Below are positions 27,570-36,000 of a stretch of 64,000 nt of DNA, piece by piece; position 1 is the first letter of the stretch; every line of letters begins with the position of its first letter. This stretch comes from Ralstonia pickettii. Its GTDB lineage: Bacteria; Pseudomonadota; Gammaproteobacteria; Burkholderiales; Burkholderiaceae. The stretch spans positions 620,001 to 684,000 of the forward strand of contig NZ_JFZG01000024.1 of the NCBI RefSeq assembly GCF_000607165.1. Direction: 5' to 3'. Position numbers and translations under genes: made by a program. The notes beneath the pieces were generated by a model. It was not told the origin of the DNA and made no database searches. It saw only the letters and a list, made by a program, of their open reading frames with translations.

Positions 27570-27885
27570 CGCGGAGCCCAAAACGCCGCGCGCCGGGTTC
27601 CAGACTCGGGGCGCCGGGTTCCGAACCGCAAACGCCGAGCAAAAAGCCCCACACGCCGGGCTCCGAGCCTCAACGGTCGAGTCCAGAACCCCAATCGCCG
27701 AGATCAGACCCTCGGCCGTGCTCAAAAAAGCAGCATGTGTTGCTGAAAAAAGCAGCAAGCGCGAGGCAAAAAGTGTCGTGCGCCGAGTTCAGAGCCTCAC
27801 GCGCGGAGTTCAGAGCGCGGTGCGTCGAGGTAAAAGGTCCGACCCATTGCTGCAAAAAGCAGCACGCGCGAAGCAAAAAGCCCCA
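27570..27885. repeat. Degenerate 21-bp tandem repeat (minisatellite)
   Basis: About 15 diverged units of 21 bases run head to tail from 27570. Units starting at 27591 and 27612 share CGCCGGGTTCC; others carry CGCCGAG, or GCAAAAAGCCCCAC (27640 and 27873), or AAAAAGCAGCA (three copies). The period equals seven codons, so heptad-like reading frames stay open on both strands. The surrounding 27169-28058 gap has no other gene that I can support, only the terminator at its end. Confidence 0.75.
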
Positions 27886-27953
27886 CGGTTGGGGCTTGGA
27901 GGGCGGCAAGCGGGGGTTGAGGGGCGGCAGTCGGGGGTTTAAGCCTCAAGGCG

Positions 27954-27980
27954 AAAAAAAGGCGTGCCGTCTGGCACGCC
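27954..27980 (-). terminator. Rho-independent terminator of the 709-aa lipoprotein gene
   Basis: On the minus strand a perfect 8-bp stem GGCGTGCC/GGCACGCC with a four-base loop (27961-27980) is followed by seven T (27960-27954). It lies about 80 bases after the stop of the lipoprotein gene. Confidence 0.9.
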
Positions 27981-28058
27981 CATCGTGATCGATCCGCCGG
28001 GTTCCGCACGGCGTTTTGGCAGCGTGCGGACCGGCCGGATTGCGCGTTGCCTTTGCGC

Positions 28059-30188
28059 TTAGTTGTACGTGTACACCATGCTCTTGAGGCTGTTGTCGAG
28101 CATGCGGTAGTTGAACAGCACAGAACGCGTGCCCGAGCTGGTCAGCGCCGGCACCTGCTGCGAGGGCAGGTTGATGACCGCCGACGTTGCGCCCCTTGCC
28201 ACGTTGGTTGACGCGCTGTAAGTGCCCTTCAGATCCACCGTGACAGCAGCACTGCCAATCTGCTGGGCCGACGGGTTCTGCGCCCAATCGACCACCATCG
28301 AAGACAGCGCGCCGTTGGTGGCGCTGTTGGACGGGTTCAGATCCGCCAGCGTCTGGCTGCCTGCGGTATTCCACGGCAGGTTCACGGCCTGGGTGGCTTG
28401 CACCAGATCCGTCAGCAGCGTCTTGTGATAGACGCGGTCGGGCGTGGTTTGAGAGCCGTAGAACAGTTCGACCTGATACCGCGCGTTCTTCACGACAGGG
28501 TTCGGATCAAGGCTGTCCGACGCCTGCGCCCAGATCGGATTGCTGAAGTCGCTACGCGGTGCCGCCAGTGTGGTCGCCGCGGAGCCAGTCAGGCCGACCG
28601 TGCGCGCGAACCAGAAGTTCGGACAGTTGTAGGTGGCCGTACCGCCGTTGCTGCAACGGGTGGTGGCCGGAACCGTACCGAACTTGTTGCTCACATCCAT
28701 GTACACCTGGGTCGGCTCGTTGCTGTCGCCCGTGGGGGCGATGTAGACGAGACCGCTGGTGGGCAGGCCTGGCCCCGTGATACGCGCAAAGCTCAGGCTG
28801 CCGTTGTTATTGACGCTGCCCGGGCCCTTGGCGTTGATCCAGAACTGGATGCCCGTCTGGAAGTGGCTGTAGCTGTTGCTATTGGCGCTGGTGCCCGCAA
28901 AGGTCGGGTTGACCTGCTCAACCCGGCGAACCTGCAGACGGTCGCTGACTTCCACCGGTTGCTGATTGCCCACGACCCACCAGTTGGACGGATGCGCAGC
29001 CGATGTGCCCGACGCGACGTAGCGCGCCAGCACGATGATGTTGCCGGGGTTGCCGCTGGCGTCCAGGTACTTGGTGTTCAGGATGGCCGTGTCGTACGTG
29101 GGGGACGACGGCGAGCCTGCCGGATAGAACGCCATGACTTCCGGCACGCTGAATTTGGCGCCGGTCATGCTGTCGCTCATCAGGTAGCCGAAGAACAACT
29201 GTCCGAACGCGTAGCCGTTGTGCAGGAAGGCGATGCCGCCGGCGTTGCTCGTGTCCGATGCAATGTTCTGGCAGGCCGTCGCCAGCGCCGTCACCTTCGG
29301 GCCGCCTTGCGAAGCGGGCGGCGTGAAGTCGGTCCCCAGTACGCGCTGCGAGGCCGGCAGCGCAAAGCAGGCGGTCAGCGCATTTGCCAGGGCTTGCGCG
29401 CCCTGCGGCAGGCTCGAAACGTTCGGAGCAGGCGCCGGCAGCGCCGAGCCGCCGGTCGTGGCAGTGGCCAGCGGCACGGGCGTGCCGTCCACCGTACCCA
29501 GTCGCAGTTGGCCTGTGACCGGGTCCTTCGACACCGTCACCACATCCAGAATCTGGTCGGCCGTGTTGCCAACGCCGGACGACGTGGCAGCGGAAATGCT
29601 GGTGGCAAACGGGTCATAGTTGGCCGGCGCACCGATGGCGCTCAGCACCGACGACAGTTGCGCCACGACATTCGCGGTAACGGCCTTGAGGGCGTTCGCA
29701 TCCACCGTCTTCGCATTGACCAGCGTCAGCGGATTTCCGTCCGGCGCCAGTTGCGCCAGGATGGCGGTCGTCAGCGGGGTGGCATTGAGCGTGAGCGGCG
29801 TGCCGGCCGGCGGGGTGGTCGTGGTCACGCTGACCAGTGGCGCGGTGTTGCCGGTCGGGTCGGTCACGACCACGAAGAACGGCGCCGTCTCGCCAGATTT
29901 GAGCGTGCAGGTGTACGAGCCAAGAGCGCTGGTGGTGATTGCGGTTTCAACGCACGGCGAGTTCCCCGTGCTGTCGGTCACGACAACGTTAGCGTTGGCA
30001 AGCGCGCTACCGGTGGCAGCGGTGCCGGTCAGGGTCGCGGCTGCGGGCGTGGCGGTGCTTGTGCCACCCGATGTGGAGCCATCCGAGCCTCCGCCGCAAC
30101 CGGCAACCAGCGTGACTGCGGCCAATGCAATAGCCGTCGCAGCGGAACTCAATTGCCAGATACTCTTGGCGTACCTTGCTTTCATCAA
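28059..30188 (-). CDS. Large surface lipoprotein with carboxypeptidase-like N-terminal domain
   Basis: A 709-aa lipoprotein. The signal peptide ends in lipobox LVAGC at about residues 27-31, followed by a Gly/Ser/Thr-rich linker. The next 90 residues (TLTGTAATGSALANANVVVTDSTGNS and the CTLKSGETAPFFVVVTDPTG stretch) look like a carboxypeptidase-regulatory beta-sandwich. The remainder, with the motifs HNGYAFGQLFFGY and WVVGNQQPVEVSDRLQVRRV, is not recognised. It is predicted to be outer membrane anchored. A monocistronic unit is likely, with its own terminator, and two dyads lie upstream at 30331 and 30374. Confidence 0.82.
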   Translation of the reverse strand: MMKARYAKSIWQLSSAATAIALAAVTLVAGCGGGSDGSTSGGTSTATPAAATLTGTAATGSALANANVVVTDSTGNSPCVETAITTSALGSYTCTLKSGETAPFFVVVTDPTGNTAPLVSVTTTTPPAGTPLTLNATPLTTAILAQLAPDGNPLTLVNAKTVDANALKAVTANVVAQLSSVLSAIGAPANYDPFATSISAATSSGVGNTADQILDVVTVSKDPVTGQLRLGTVDGTPVPLATATTGGSALPAPAPNVSSLPQGAQALANALTACFALPASQRVLGTDFTPPASQGGPKVTALATACQNIASDTSNAGGIAFLHNGYAFGQLFFGYLMSDSMTGAKFSVPEVMAFYPAGSPSSPTYDTAILNTKYLDASGNPGNIIVLARYVASGTSAAHPSNWWVVGNQQPVEVSDRLQVRRVEQVNPTFAGTSANSNSYSHFQTGIQFWINAKGPGSVNNNGSLSFARITGPGLPTSGLVYIAPTGDSNEPTQVYMDVSNKFGTVPATTRCSNGGTATYNCPNFWFARTVGLTGSAATTLAAPRSDFSNPIWAQASDSLDPNPVVKNARYQVELFYGSQTTPDRVYHKTLLTDLVQATQAVNLPWNTAGSQTLADLNPSNSATNGALSSMVVDWAQNPSAQQIGSAAVTVDLKGTYSASTNVARGATSAVINLPSQQVPALTSSGTRSVLFNYRMLDNSLKSMVYTYN

Positions 30189-30552
30189 AAACCCCCCTGT
30201 TTTGTTTTTTCAAGACGTTGCGCAAATAACCGTTCTCGATAAAAAGAAGCGCGTTATGCAGCAACCTCTGTATGCGCGCGGGCGAATGCACTGGCGCAAG
30301 CGGATGCTAAGAAAAAACCTGGGGGGAATCTATCCCTACATCGTGGGATAACCGTTTGGTTAGGTTGCCGTCTCGCATATTTAATATGCGTGAAACAAGC
30401 GGCCTGCATGGCGCGGTTGCCTTAACTTCGAACCTCGTCAAATCGTCCGCCAACAAGTTGTTCATGGGGACTGCCGCACCAGTTAATGGCGAATCAGGCT
30501 TACCGGGAATATTTGTGAAAAGCGGGCGTTTGCCTACGGTGCGGAACGTCGC
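30189..30552. other. 364-base intergenic region with two AT-rich dyads
   Basis: No gene is supported here. It contains TATCCC-N8-GGGATA (30331-30350) and the perfect 17-base palindrome CGCATATTTAATATGCG (30374-30390), both upstream of the lipoprotein gene and possibly its regulatory sites. An 80-codon plus-strand frame (30356-30598) overlaps the hydrolase 3' end and lacks a ribosome site. Confidence 0.5.
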
Positions 30553-31581
30553 TTATTTCGGAGAGAGCCCGAGCGCCTTGACGAAGCGGTCGATATGAAC
30601 AGACCAGAGCTTGCCCCCGTAGTACATCAGAAGGTGGCCGTCGCGCCCTGGTAATTCGGCAGCATGGATGAATTCTGCTGGGCTTCCTCCGGCGGCGAAG
30701 GCGCGGTACCACTCATTGGGAGCGTCAGGGCCCCAGTACTGATCGTTCTTGGCGTAAAGCCACAAGCCGGGGATCTTTGCAGTCTTGCCGAGTTCGCCCA
30801 TGACTTCGCGTAGTTGTTCTTGGTCGCAACTATGACCAGGCGCGCGGTCGGGCCAACCAGCAGCGCCCCCCGCAAAGTTGATGTACCCGATAACGCCTGG
30901 CGGTTGGGCCGCTACGGTGGCGATCGTGGCAAAACCGCCCGCGGATTGACCCTCCAGAATAATCCGGTCTTTATCTACCCAAGGTTGCGCACGCGTCCAT
31001 GTCAATGCTGTCAGGGTGATGTCTCGCGTGACCTTCACCAAGTGGGGGAAGTCTGGCTTGCTGGTGCAAACGCCCGTGGCATTGATGAAGGCTCCGGAGG
31101 CTTCCTGGTCTGGGCCTCCAGTCGCGCCATACCCGACACGAATCGGAGCAACGACGGCGATGCCCTTGGCCAGCCAATATCGTACGTGCCCTTTCGGGAT
31201 CGGGTATTTCAAATTGGCGCGATCTAAACGGTCCGCCGCGCGGCCATGAGAGAAGATCAATGTCGGGAATGGACCGTTACCCGCAGGTTTGTAGACTTCG
31301 GCGCGCATATCGATGTCACCGCCAAACGTGCCGGCACCGGGAACCGTAATGGAGACGATCTCCGGTTCACTGGACCCTGAGATCGATGCGGTGGTTTGTG
31401 AGAGAGCTTCGGCTGCCTTAACGGGAATACTGAAGAACAAGCCATGCCCAATCAGTGTGGCTAAAAAACCAGCGACCAGAAAGACCTTGCTCACAATGGG
31501 CGGTTTGCCCGCTTCGCTCTTCAGCGAGGCAACCGAACGGCGATTGGGCAGTTGCTTCTTCGATACGTGAGTAATGGGCAT
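30553..31581 (-). CDS. Exported alpha/beta hydrolase (dienelactone-hydrolase-like)
   Basis: About 342 aa from ATG 31581. A long basic N-terminus precedes a hydrophobic segment (about 31-52) that ends near VKA|AEA, so it is secreted or anchored. The alpha/beta hydrolase core shows the oxyanion block LIFSHGRA, nucleophile S213 in GQSAGG, acid in AKNDQYWGP and histidine in GRDGHLL. Substrate unknown. Base composition is less GC-rich than its neighbours, which may indicate acquisition. Confidence 0.82.
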   Translation of the reverse strand: MPITHVSKKQLPNRRSVASLKSEAGKPPIVSKVFLVAGFLATLIGHGLFFSIPVKAAEALSQTTASISGSSEPEIVSITVPGAGTFGGDIDMRAEVYKPAGNGPFPTLIFSHGRAADRLDRANLKYPIPKGHVRYWLAKGIAVVAPIRVGYGATGGPDQEASGAFINATGVCTSKPDFPHLVKVTRDITLTALTWTRAQPWVDKDRIILEGQSAGGFATIATVAAQPPGVIGYINFAGGAAGWPDRAPGHSCDQEQLREVMGELGKTAKIPGLWLYAKNDQYWGPDAPNEWYRAFAAGGSPAEFIHAAELPGRDGHLLMYYGGKLWSVHIDRFVKALGLSPK

Positions 31582-31774
31582 GGATGCGGCGGAATGTCGA
31601 TCGGCGCAATGGGCTTTGCAGCGGCGCTTATACATAGCAGAAGGAACGCGCTATGTGGGCGGCCATATTTTCTCCGCTCGCGTGAAGGAAAGCCCTCCAT
31701 CTTCTTGCCTACCCCGGCCGCACTCGCGTTGTGCCAACAGGGCCAATCGATGCAATTCCGTCAATCCCCTCCGG

Positions 31775-32113
31775 CTAGCGACTGTTTTGCGTAGCGCTGC
31801 GAATTGCTCGAATTCGCTCCGCCTGCCATGCCGCCAACGCAGTGCCCGCTTCGGCTTCCTCCTCCTTGGTCGCCTTCCGGGTTTTATAGGGCGACAAACT
31901 GGCAGACAAAATCGGCGCGCCGTTATGTATGTCCTGCGCGAGCCAGCTCAAATAATCCCGACCCTCATCGCGATACCGTTGAACTTCCGCCGTGGTCAGC
32001 CGAATCATGAAGCTGTAGCCGACCGCCCCATGGTTGCAATTGGCATCGAGATACAGCTTGCCATCCGCTTCAAATAAAAACCAGCTCTGCGGTTCGTGGT
32101 CCAGCACCTGCAT
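31775..32113 (-). CDS. Hypothetical protein, 112 aa
   Basis: Start at ATG 32113 is supported by GGAGG at good spacing on the minus strand; a longer frame exists but is unsupported. The N-terminal half (SWFLFEADGKLYLDANCNHGAVGYSFMIRLT) looks like a small beta-rich fold; the C-terminal half is charged and helical (ATKEEEAEAGTALAAWQAERI). The family is not recognised. It is divergent from the HrpII-box operon, sharing its upstream region. Confidence 0.72.
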   Translation of the reverse strand: MQVLDHEPQSWFLFEADGKLYLDANCNHGAVGYSFMIRLTTAEVQRYRDEGRDYLSWLAQDIHNGAPILSASLSPYKTRKATKEEEAEAGTALAAWQAERIRAIRSATQNSR

Positions 32114-32196
32114 CAACGCCTCCGAGCGCGTAGTTGATTGTGTGAGTGGTTGCGTGTGCGTGCGATTGCTCGGCATGCCATGGCGCATGTGCGGGC

Positions 32197-32258
32197 TTCG
32201 CACATGCGATCGCACTTTCGCATGATCGTGCTGGACGCTGCAATTGGCCGCCTAGCAT
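32197..32258 (+). promoter_or_regulatory. HrpII box (TTCG-N16-TTCG) with -10-like element
   Basis: TTCG at 32197-32200 and TTCG at 32217-32220 are separated by exactly 16 bases, the HrpB-controlled hrpII box of Ralstonia solanacearum. TAGCAT at 32253-32258, 32 bases further, fits the -10-like position. The ATG of the next gene is at 32288, so the leader is short. Regulation by HrpB is inferred from the motif. Confidence 0.78.
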
Positions 32259-32287
32259 GCAAGCGTTATTGACCATTGCTGCCCGCC

Positions 32288-32701
32288 ATGCCAATTCCAT
32301 CGAAGATCAGCGGACCGAGCGTCCAGACACACATCAGTAGCACCGACGCGCCAGGCTCGTCGCCGATCAAGCCGCCGCAACCTCAGGCGCCTCAGCGCAC
32401 GGCACGTACGTCGCAAGGGGAACTCGGGGCGCTGTCTGCGCGCGGCTCGAAGCGCCCACGCGAGTCGAGTGGTGATGATGCTGCTGCACAGCCCCAAGCC
32501 AAGCAACGCCGCGCGGATCTGCCCCGCTCGGAACTCCCTCGCGCACACGGCGACGCAGACTCGCGCATGGAGCGCATCATGCAGATGCAGGCCGAGACCA
32601 TGATCCGCAGTGCGGAGCTGCAGAACGTGCTGAACCGCGCCAACGCGCAAGCCAAGCTGATGGAAGAGGGCAGCAAGGCTGCCAAGGATCTGATCAATTA
32701 G
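32288..32701 (+). CDS. Candidate type III secreted or accessory protein, 137 aa
   Basis: 137 aa from ATG 32288, directly downstream of an HrpII box. The N-terminal 60 residues are rich in Ser, Pro and Gln with few acidic residues, as in type III signals (MPIPSKISGPSVQTHISS). A central basic stretch (KRPRESSGDD, KQRRADLP) follows. The C-terminal 45 residues form a Met/Gln/Ala-rich amphipathic helix (ERIMQMQAETMIRSAELQNV and RANAQAKLMEEGSKAAKDLI) reminiscent of secreted filament or rod subunits. No family match was recognised. Confidence 0.72.
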   Translation: MPIPSKISGPSVQTHISSTDAPGSSPIKPPQPQAPQRTARTSQGELGALSARGSKRPRESSGDDAAAQPQAKQRRADLPRSELPRAHGDADSRMERIMQMQAETMIRSAELQNVLNRANAQAKLMEEGSKAAKDLIN

Positions 32702-32706
32702 CGTCG

Positions 32707-33000
32707 ATGCGCCAGCTGGACGTGGCATTCACGGAATCTGCACTGGCCCCGGTGCATCACTGCCACGTACCAGAACGATTGCCGCTGCCTCGCTGCGGCG
32801 GTGATCTGAAGCACAGCATCGTGGTTGCCGGCGTGGTGCAAGTGATTCACGCCGTGCAGTCGGTGATGCACTTGCTGCGTGACCATCTGCTCAACGCAAA
32901 GGTCGTGGCGATGAAAGCCCGGCACATATGTGAGGTGCAGCGCGCACCAGGTGACGGTATCGCTTCCTGGCCAGAGAAGAACTACGCGTTTTCCCAGTAG
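32707..33000 (+). CDS. Possible small protein between the two Hrp-box genes, 97 aa
   Basis: The frame starts 5 bases after the stop of the 137-aa gene, and its third codon positions are mostly G or C, as in real genes here. The product (MRQLDVAFTESALAPVHHCH) contains a helical hydrophobic middle (VVAGVVQVIHAVQSVMHLLRD). Its size and position would suit a chaperone of the secreted neighbour, but it is not acidic and no family was recognised. No clear ribosome site was seen, so it may be translationally coupled or spurious. Confidence 0.45.
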   Translation: MRQLDVAFTESALAPVHHCHVPERLPLPRCGGDLKHSIVVAGVVQVIHAVQSVMHLLRDHLLNAKVVAMKARHICEVQRAPGDGIASWPEKNYAFSQ

Positions 33001-33085
33001 TAGCCCCCCGCCCATCTGGCCAAGATTGCCGCGTATTTTCGTCGTTGCAATTGCCTTCGCGAACTGTGCGGTACGGGAGAACGCT

Positions 33086-36000
33086 ATGCCTGCTTTTGTC
33101 GAGACCAACGGGCGACTCGTGTACTACCGGCCCCAGTTGTATCCGCTTCCTCCGTCTCCCCTGCAACGGCAGGCAGTGGCGGACGCCAAGGCAAAGACCG
33201 ACCAAGACATCACCACAGTCCGTTCGGACATCAACGGCGCTAGTGGTGCTTCTGCGGATGGCACATCGCTCGACACATCGCTGCCCAATCTCATGGCCGC
33301 CGTGGAGAACGAACTGCGGCTCAATGCGGATCTGGCGCCCCCGGGTGGCGAGACGAAAGCCATCGAGGATGCCGCTGCGGCGATCAAGCAGCGCGCGCCC
33401 GATGCAAAGTGGCTCGGGGAAGTCGTTGACGACGCGAAGAACGGTGTTGAGCAGCAGGACGCGAGCCAGCGCAATGCAGCGGAAAAGCGGGATGCGGTGC
33501 TGGATGCGCAAGACAGCTTGCAGTCTGCGTTGGCGGTCAAGGTCACCAATCGCACGATCGCAGAGGAAAAGCAGGCCAGCGTTTCTGACGCGCAAAGCAA
33601 GCTCGATCAGGCGGTCAAGAACTTCAAGGATGCCCTCGGCACGGAGCTGAGCGAGTACGAGAAGTTTGGCACTGTCGACGACCTCAAGGCCGCCAACGAT
33701 GCCGTTTCGCAGCTGTCTGCCGCACACCCGGAATGGGACACCGCCAGCCTGGATATGGCCCGTGTGATTGCCGTCCGGCATGCCATTCAGTACCAGGTTG
33801 ACCATATCAACCCGAATGACCCGAAGCTTTCGCCGGACCTGCAGGCCGTAGCGAAAAACGATCCCGTGACGTTTGCGTGCGAGCAGTTGCTGGCCCCATA
33901 CAAGAACGACAAAGATGCGTTCGGCATCGCAGAGTTCGTCGGCAGCGTGAGCTTTGACGTGCGCGTGAACAACACCAAGACGCTGGTCGATCAAAGGATG
34001 AGCGCTGGGGATGCAAACGGTGCGCTGAAGGCCTTGTCGATCAACATGAACGCGGTGTCGTTCTCGCAGACAAGCCCGGAGGCGCGCCAGGAACTGTTCC
34101 AACAAGCCGGCGAAAAATACTTTGGCGCGAACAGCGCTTACTTCAATCAACAGATCGGCAACTTAACCTCGGTATACAGGTACAACCCCGACGATTCGGA
34201 TGCCACACAGCGCCTCGCTTACGACGACACGGTCAAGCTGGACGCGGTGGGTCAATGGATGAAGGCGCTCGCCAAGGATGCGCCACCTGAAGTTGCGGCC
34301 AACTTGCTGCAGACCGTTGAAGGGCGCTTTAACGATAACGGCTACTGGTTCCAAAACAATGCTGGCCAACTTCGCACGGGCATCGCGCACGGCACGGATT
34401 TCTACGGCGGGTTGAGCTTGACGGCACTTGCGGCGGACACACCGAGCTTTCGTGACACACAGCCATCCACCGCGCATGCACAACAGGTTGCGGATTGGCT
34501 GACCAGCAACCGACAAGCAAACGCTTACCTCGACACACTTGGGGCGTCGGGGTCAGTCAGCGGCAGCTCCGACTGGGCACCCATCACCAACGCAGTCGGT
34601 GATACACAAGCCACCAGCCTGACCACTGCGCTGCTCGCGCACCGCGCTGCCTTGCCCGAGGCGGATGCCTTTCAGCACGCGTTTGATCTTGGCAAGCAGA
34701 CCGTCCAGAAGAAGCAGGCCGCCGCCGACTACGACGCGTTCCAATCGAATGTCGACGCCGGCCTGACAAGCATTTTCGGACAGATGAGCATGGCCACCTT
34801 TGGTCGTGACACGCCCATCTTCGACGGCAAGAGCCATGTCTTCAACGCCCCGGGCGCAGACGCGCAACTTGGCAATTTCATCGGCGCGTCACTGATGGTG
34901 CAGGCCGATAACAGCGCCGCGCAAGACAGCGGCGACATCAACACTGCATGGTTCACCAACAAGAACAGCACCAAGATCATCGACGAAGTGCGCAAGGCAA
35001 TCCGTGAAGCAGGCGGTACCGACGGTACCGTCACGGCGATTCCGATTGCGTACGTCGACAAAAGCACTGGTGTCGCGCCGACCGCGCTGTTCAAGGTAGT
35101 CAACAAGCAGAGCGGCAAGATCACCTACGTCGATGATCGCGGCACGCAGTATGACGACATCAAAGATTTCCGGCATAACAATGCCCTGGCCGATGGCGGC
35201 ACCATTTACGTGCCGAACGATGCGAACGGCGCGCTGACGCTCAATGCCAAAGGTGTTCCCGATGTCGCCCATCTGAGCGCGCATGTCACCACGGGTTGGC
35301 AGCGTGTCAGGCATGGGCTCGACTTCGTCTTTGGTGTCGCGACCATCTCAGCCGGTGTTGTGTTGGTGGCGGGCACAGGTGGCGCTGCAACGCCCATCGC
35401 CGGCGGCGTGATGGCAGCCGGGGCCGGGTGGGCAATCGGTGAATCGGTCGACCGTTTGACGACGCTGTCTGAGCACGGTCGCTCCATCTCGCCATTCGAT
35501 CCGGAGGCGCGCGCAGACTGGCTCACCATTGCCGTCTCCGTGGCCGGCGAGGGCAGCTTGGCGGCCGGCGGTGTCAGAAGCATTGCCGGGTCAGCCGAGG
35601 CAGCCGGCGGCTTACGGGGCATGACGCCGTTGATCGTGAACAGCAATGCCTTCCGGGTCGGCGCCAAGGGCGCTGACCTGACGGCGGGCCTGGGCGGCGC
35701 CTTCATGACAGGCGATCAAGCCCTCACGTTGATGAAATACGGCGACAAGATGTCAGGTGAGGCGAAAGCCGAGGCGGTGCTCCTTCTCGGTCTGGGTCTG
35801 GGCGGCGCGGGCTTGGCTGTGCGCGGTGGTGGAATGACAGGCACGACCAGCGGAGGTGAGTTTGACCCCGCCGTCGGCGCAAGGCTTCCATCGGAATCGA
35901 CGGACGCCGCCGATGCGTCGACCTCCAGCCCCTCCCGGCAGGAGCTTCTGGAGCAGGCGTCCACGGCTATGCGCAACTTCATCAGCGGCGCAGGCGCTCG

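Noticed and set aside
27169-27654. N-terminal extension of the 92-aa gene into the minisatellite
   Set aside because: The ATG at 27168 has the only good ribosome site, and the extension is repeat-derived.
27570-27885. CRISPR array
   Set aside because: Units are contiguous 21-mers with heavy divergence and no spacers, and no cas genes are near.
28398-30242. 614-codon plus-strand frame opposite the lipoprotein gene
   Set aside because: Arg/Gly-rich shadow frame; the minus strand has a lipobox, ribosome-compatible start and terminator.
30356-30598. Plus-strand frame of 80 codons
   Set aside because: No ribosome site, overlaps the hydrolase 3' end and has no recognisable domain.
33038-33059. 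TTCG-N14-TTCG just upstream of the 1302-aa gene
   Set aside because: Spacing is 14 bases, not 16, so it is not counted as an HrpII box.
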